Assembly (NCBI GenBank): GCA_003415625.1
Contig: PYIU01000005.1
Coordinates: forward strand, 1,307,001 to 1,371,000
DNA: 64,000 nucleotides
Reading direction: 5' to 3'
Source of the DNA: Aquanectria penicillioides
Lineage: Eukaryota; Ascomycota; Sordariomycetes; Hypocreales; Nectriaceae
In this document: piece after piece, positions 58,411 to 64,000 of the stretch
How positions within the stretch are numbered: position 1 is the first letter of the stretch
Layout: every line of letters begins with the position of its first letter
Translations under genes and position numbers: made by a program
Notes under the pieces: model-generated
Told to the model about the DNA's origin: nothing
The model's input: the letters and a program-made list of their open reading frames with translations, nothing else
Databases searched by the model: none

Positions 58411-61400
58411 TTTGGAAGAAGGGTGGGTGGTTCGCCCTGATCGAATTGCCTTCCATTACTTACCTACCCTACCCACCTTCCCGCGTGCCCACCTAGTTGG
58501 GGATGGGGAGGGGGGGTGGATGAGAGAGAGCAAGTGGTTGACAAGGCCAGGCAAGCAAGCAAGTACCTACCTGAGGTACCTACTACCTAACCTCACCGAG
58601 CCAGCACGGCCGAGACCTCAACTACCACGACTATTGCAACAGATGTAGGCCGGTACGCAGTCTGCGCCTGCTTTTGATTGACCGATTCCCACCTGGGCCC
58701 TAGGTAGGTGAGCCGCACTGCACTTTCCAACCCTCGATTCTCTCTGCTATTGGCTCCTCCCCGAAGTTGCAAACGTATGAATCAATCCACTCTGCCCCAG
58801 TGTCTCCAGGTGCCCCAGGCAGGCCAGGCAGTGAACACGAGTTTCCATAACCCTTGAGAGCAACTCTAGACCACTCATCGCTCATCCTCGCTGTTCGACA
58901 TAGCATCGCTCCACTTGAGACTCACTGCTTTTCATCACCGACGACTGTGCCCTGTTAGAAACACGCAATGTACCGACCCGCGCAACTTGGTTGGTGCCTG
59001 CAGATGCCTCATAATCTGCAGTCATAGGGTCAGAAATGCAACCTCCCCGAGGGCATGTACTCGTGTTCTCTCCTAGTTCTCGGCTCTTGTTATTCTCATG
59101 ACTATGTGCCCCCCCTTTTCTTTCACAATGGGAAGATCGAATCCATTTGCCTTCCCTGTCCTCCTATTCCCCATCCGTGATACTTCCCTCCTAACAAAAG
59201 GGCCCCAGCGGCTGGCTGAGGTTGCGCTAGAGGAGCTAGGACAACCGCCAATTGGGGCCACGGCCGCTAGGTTGAGCGAACTTCAGCGACCACCCTTGCG
59301 ACTCGGCACTTGGGGCGTGGGAATTTGGGATTGCTGCGCCGCGCATTGGTACTGAACATTATTGTACCCAGTGCAAACTGCCCACCGCGCAGAGTCCAGA
59401 ACACCCATCAACCACGCCCCCCCTTCTTCTCCCCTGTCCCTGACTCTTGCAAGGTGCAAGGGGTTGGGTCCTGGGACAGTTTCCGAACAACTTTGAAGTT
59501 GTCGTTCCCGTTTCTCGTGTTTTTGTTTCGAACTTTGCTTTCAATCGCAAACCCTCCCCACCCGGTTGCCTATGTTGAAGCTGAGCAACTTGGTCAGAGT
59601 TGTCAACCACTGTCTGCCTTTCTGCCTTGCTGGGGGATCTCTGAATTAGTTCGGACAACATCTTAGTGGATTCGATGAACGGGACTTTGTCAGTTCGGGA
59701 TGCTTCCCAATTCTAATCCACGCCTCCCAGCAGTTCGCGCCTTGTCATTGTCAACCTCGGCTCGCCATCGATGACTCTTTTTTCGTCCTGCATTTCCTCA
59801 CATGCTTCGTGTTTCGGCACACTCGAACCACCAACTCAAAATGACATACCAATGAACGAAGCGAAAGGGACAAACGGCCGGCCGTGGCTGATGCGTTGAG
59901 TTCACCGGCGAGGCCCCCCTTCTCACTTGGTCTCTGGTCGATATCCTCAATCAGAATGCTCAATGCTGGAAATAGACTGGTTGAGCGCCACACCTCTGCA
60001 CAGTGGCTGTTGGTGCTGACATCAACAGCCACCGACTGAAAAAAGAGACATGATCCCCTGTTGCTCGCCCATAAGGCTGTGCCTGCAGTCAACCCCCCGG
60101 CCTTGGCAATGCTTGCTTGTTTGCTTGTCTCTGACACCTTGGCTGGGTTTATTCGGTCGTTTGCCCTGCAATCGCCGGCTGCCCACCACCATCAACCAGG
60201 CCGCCGATTTGGTCTCCGACTCCTGGCATCGCATCACAAATGCATGGGAGGGTTTTCGAGATGGATCGATCCCGCCGATTTACTGGTCCCAAGCAATCTG
60301 TGTAGGTTGTATCGCCGAAGAGTTCCATGCATTTTCCAGCATCCATCATCAGCATCAGCATCAGCCGCTGGACCTATATCGCTTGCCTGAGCCACAAGAT
60401 TGGATGAGGGAGGGAACCTGCATGTCTGGGTCGTCTGTCTTGGATCCTGAGTTAAGGTGTGGTTGTGGTTGTGGTCGACCTTGGCCACCCGCTACGGTCA
60501 GGGTTCGCCGGTCTGGTGGCTCCGATCGACTGCTTCACACCAGCACCATGGTGCCGGAAACTTGGATGCACCTTGAATGGGACCAATGCGCACACGCAAT
60601 TCTAACGCACCGCACACCGCACACCGAGATGAATGAAACTAATAATCTCAATCGGTTCTGGAGCCCAGTCAACGGCATCCAGGAAATCGCAAAGCACTGA
60701 GCACTGAGCACTGACCAGACAATCTGAGCTCTGGCCGCGATATGGAGGCAGCCCGCCGGTGCTCCCCGTTGGATATTAGCGCCCATTTGGACTCGGAACG
60801 CACGGTGCTGATATCTGGTAGTACCACACCTATTACCTCCATCCCGCGCGCTCTCTTCTGGATGGTACAGGTCACCTCGATTTGGACAACCCTGCACACA
60901 CTCACCTCCCGGCAATTTGTCTAACCCTGCCTCCCATCCCACTGGTCCCATTCTCTGAGTGGATAGCAACGGCAGGGTTGCCTGGCGCCCTTACGATGGA
61001 GGTGGTGTCCATTCAATTGACGTTCTCACGTGGCCTCTGAATAACTGTTGCTGACGGCAAGGCTGCTCGGGCTCTTTGAGGGCGTGACGTGATGCAACGT
61101 CAAGTGCCGAATTCGTCATTAGATCTCTCCCCTCCCTTCTTGATTGAGGAAGAGGCAGCCGAGGAAGTGCCTGGATGAAGGCACTCAAAATAACTCGATA
61201 GTTCCTAAAGGGTGCGCCCTTGGCAGGGCTTTCTTAAAATATCAAGGGGAAGGAGTTTTGCGCGCAGGGGTGCGTCCCTTCTCCCATAGGCTATTGAAAG
61301 GATCTTTGGCGAGGGTCCATGACCCCAACTGCCTCCATGGAAATCTCTTGATGGCGTTGGTGTCATTCACATGCCCGGCCGGCAACAGTGTAACGTCAAC

Positions 61401-61861
61401 ACCAACACACCCCTGGCAATTTTTGGAACGCGGGAAGAGGCCAGACGATCTCGGTCCATGTCTCAGATGCCCCTTTCGGTCTGACTTCGCACAGACATGG
61501 ATGTCAGGATGGACGAGCGGGCTCTCTGACAGCACACTAGCCACTCCAGCCCCATCCTCGGCCACATCAAATGATTGGTGACTGTCGTGCACGCCATGAT
61601 TATTTTTATGAATCTTCTAACAAGGAGCGGATGAAAGAGTTCCCTGGTTGGGAAGACGACGAGCCATCATTAGGCAGTCATCGGAACCCGAGGAAAGCAA
61701 ACACCATATGGGGCGCATCCAGGAACAGGAGGAAACCACCCCCCATCACTAACAGACGCCCATCCAACCAAGTCACCAACTCGCGCTCATACCCCCATCG
61801 CCCGGCCGCGCCCCTCTCCCCCCAAAATGATCTGTTGGAAAGCCCATTGGGACATTGGTGT

Positions 61862-61904
61862 TGAGAGAGGGAGAGAGAGAAAGAGAGAGGAGGAAAGAGA
61901 GAGA
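61862..61904. repeat. GA-rich low-complexity tract
   Basis: Nearly pure purine GAGAGA with scattered GG and AA. Confidence 0.85.
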
Positions 61905-62089
61905 TGGGAAGGGCCATGGTTGCCCGCATATGCCCAACACTCGCAACCTGGATTGAGGGCATCTGCCTGAAAGGTCGTACGTGCTGCAAGAATTGGAAAC
62001 CAAGGTTCCTCCGAGTGGCTAGTCATCATCACCACCACCACCACTACTCAACACGGCCATCATCATAATCGTGGACCATCATCACCGTC

Positions 62090-62119
62090 ATCGTCATCAT
62101 CATCATCATCATCATCAAC
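62090..62119. repeat. (CAT)n microsatellite
   Basis: A run of about nine uninterrupted CAT/ATC triplets follows an interrupted CCA/CAT-rich stretch from 62026. Confidence 0.9.
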
Positions 62120-64000
62120 AAGACGGCGGTCGGTCGCGGTCAATGACCGGCGATAGGTAGCGGGCGAGGTTGGTCAACGTGCATCATCCACCATCGTCAT
62201 CACTACCAGTATACACTCGCCTCCACCACCACCAACAACAGAAACCACCCGTCGCTCCGCGGGAACTATGACTTCACTCGGCCGGCTCCATCCCCCTCGC
62301 AGCGACACCAGCCTCGCCTGCTCCCCAGCATAACCATGTCGACTGCGGGGAGCCAGACTGGCAGCGTGCTCTGAGAGGCCCGGTCCCTTGTCCTCCGGGC
62401 CAAACCCACCCAATAGTCGGGCGATGGAGGACACGCGCCACCACCTGACCCACGGGCTGCGCCTCTCGTCGTGGCTTGCTCGACCGCATCGGCGCATCCA
62501 CCCACACACCCCCGTTCCTCATGCCGGAGTCGCCGGCGGAGTAGCTCATTTCTCTCGGCCGCTTCAAGACGACTTCCATCCTGTTTCCGTGCAGTTGCAG
62601 TAGCTCTTCGTCGCCTAGATGGCCTCTCGCCCTCTCGTTGACCTGTTTCGCCCGGCGTCAGGCATCCTGACCCCCCTTCTGCGATCCACTGTGCTGCATC
62701 CGCTTTTTTTGGTTCTTGGTCAGACACGGCGCGCACCTTTCCCAAGCTATACACAGTATGCATCAGACACAATACTGACAGGACACACGACTCTACTGAT
62801 GTCTGTCAGACTCACATCCGTAACTCGTCACCTCAGGACCCATCTTTCACCTCACCGCGGCATTTCGTCCGCCTCACCTTTTGCGAATCAACGCTCTTTG
62901 ATACCATGTCTGCATGTACGCATGTATGCATCCATTTCCCATTTCCTATCAGAACGTACCCCACAGCCTCATGCGTGCACCACCTACATGTTACACGTAC
63001 ATACAGAGAGAGAGGTACGTACATACGTATCCATCCGTCCCCATGGCCGTTTCCTCCTTGCCGCCCGCCGCCTGTCGCCCGCCAGGGACCGCCCTCGCTT
63101 CTCCTGCGCCAATAAGAGTCATGGAGTGAATAGGGCCCTCTTCCGCCGCGGCTGTTTGGGGCCCATCCACCTGTGAAAGATATGTCCGCTTTTAGCTAGC
63201 TCTTGATGTTCCATATTCCCTCTCCTGCCATACATCACCTCTCATTCGGTTTCTTGACCCCTTTGCATTGCATCGGGCACTTTCTATTCGTCTCCGTCAC
63301 AGTGATCCGTGAACATCTCCATCGTGAGGCTGATCGATTATCATCAAACACACTTGAGAAAGTGCCTTCCAATAGACAAGGGGCCACCTTCAGCCGCTCA
63401 GTGAGTTGCTCGCGTCTTACTCTTCGATCCTCACCGGCGGAAAGGGAACAACAACACCCATGCTTCACTCTCCTGAAAACTTTTCACTCATTTCTGCGTT
63501 TCAATTAACATCACTTGTCACGCGGAGGCCTCAGTGACTGAAGATAATCGAATGTTGAGTCTCGAACATTCCATTGTGTGCAGGGCTGTCTAGATGCCTA
63601 TCCGACACTTTGACCCAGTTGTCCCTGGTTGGGTCGCCTCATTTGGCCCCCAATTCTAATCATTCCCAGCTGGTTGCCGTATAGAACTGTCCTATCCACT
63701 CTCTTTCGAGGTTGGCATGAACTTTGTAATATACACCCCTTCCACAGAGGACGATCCCAGCCCCAACCCTCCCATTCATTGACTCACTTGGCCGAGTCAC
63801 ATTGTACCGCAGGTATAGCCTCTTTTGAGGGGTGCCGCGAGGCGTTCAGAAGGCAGAAAATAAAAACGTCGTCTCGTCGTGGTGTATACTAGGCAGTAGT
63901 AGTAGAGTGAATAGAATAATAGACAGAAAAAAAAAGCCCTCCCCTCGTATCGCTAATCGTGAGCCCGTCGCCTCCTCCTAAACCCGAAGTCCTTTGTAGT

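Larger units (their letters stand above)
56671..64000. other. Gene-free right end of the window (7.3 kb)
   Basis: No gene could be supported on either strand. It holds a G-run near 57293-57304, GGTAGGTA clusters at 58388-58410 and 58562-58590, a purine GAGA tract at 61862-61904, and CAT/CCA microsatellites at 62026-62119. CT-rich leader-like sequence appears towards the right edge. It may include a long promoter or leader for the 74-aa gene on the left and for a gene beyond the right edge. Confidence 0.5.

Noticed and set aside
60050..60700. 216-codon plus-strand open frame
   Set aside because: It has no recognisable domain, is not continued by plausible exons, and contains repeat-derived HQHQHQ and CGCGCG runs.

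Overview
This window looks like chromosomal DNA of a filamentous ascomycete (Pezizomycotina, probably Sordariomycetes and possibly Hypocreales). The evidence is short introns (about 50-115 nt, GTRNGT donors, CTRAY-like branch sites), fungal-restricted families (Clr5-ankyrin, CFEM, Ecm33, GT62 mannosyltransferase), a GPI-anchored wall protein, an intron-bearing nuclear tRNA-Leu, and long pyrimidine-rich gene leaders. The lineage is inferred; no marker gene fixes the species.

Layout, left to right: mitochondrial carrier (+, 214-1286); ribosomal protein eL22 (-, 1596-2280); a 1118-aa Clr5-ankyrin protein (+, 3557-7068) convergent with a secreted Lys-rich protein (-, 7235-8035); tRNA-Leu(AAG) with a 20-nt intron (8451-8552); one giant three-exon gene (-, 9088-22142) for a 4288-aa acidic, Pro/Glu-rich repeat protein; a gene-free 3.4 kb; RNA helicase Dbp5 (-, 25576-27178) divergent from an SPF45/RBM17-type splicing factor (+, 27744-29369); GPI protein Ecm33 (-, 29943-31255); about 4.3 kb without genes; a MAG-type DNA glycosylase (-, 35576-36643, possible mitochondrial start at 36748) divergent from a GT62 Golgi mannosyltransferase (+, 38481-40043); ESCRT-III Snf7 (+, 41736-42601); a CFEM-transmembrane protein (+, 45058-48150); a 12-helix MFS transporter gene broken in three places (-, 48416-52813); and a gene-poor right end whose only convincing gene encodes a 74-residue Cys/Tyr-rich protein (-, 56446-56670).

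Most genes are housekeeping functions and do not form a pathway cluster. Three (Ecm33, the GT62 enzyme, the CFEM protein) act at or on the cell surface. The least ordinary parts are the giant repeat protein, whose apparent mid-gene frameshift is explained by a 77-nt intron; the MFS gene, whose helices 1-4, 5-11 and 12 lie in three different frames; the Clr5-ankyrin/secreted-protein pair, which looks like accessory sequence; and a GGTAGGTA motif scattered through the gene-free stretches. No CRISPR array, intact transposon, rRNA gene or secondary-metabolite cluster was seen. All exon structures were inferred by eye from frame continuity and splice signals, not from transcripts.
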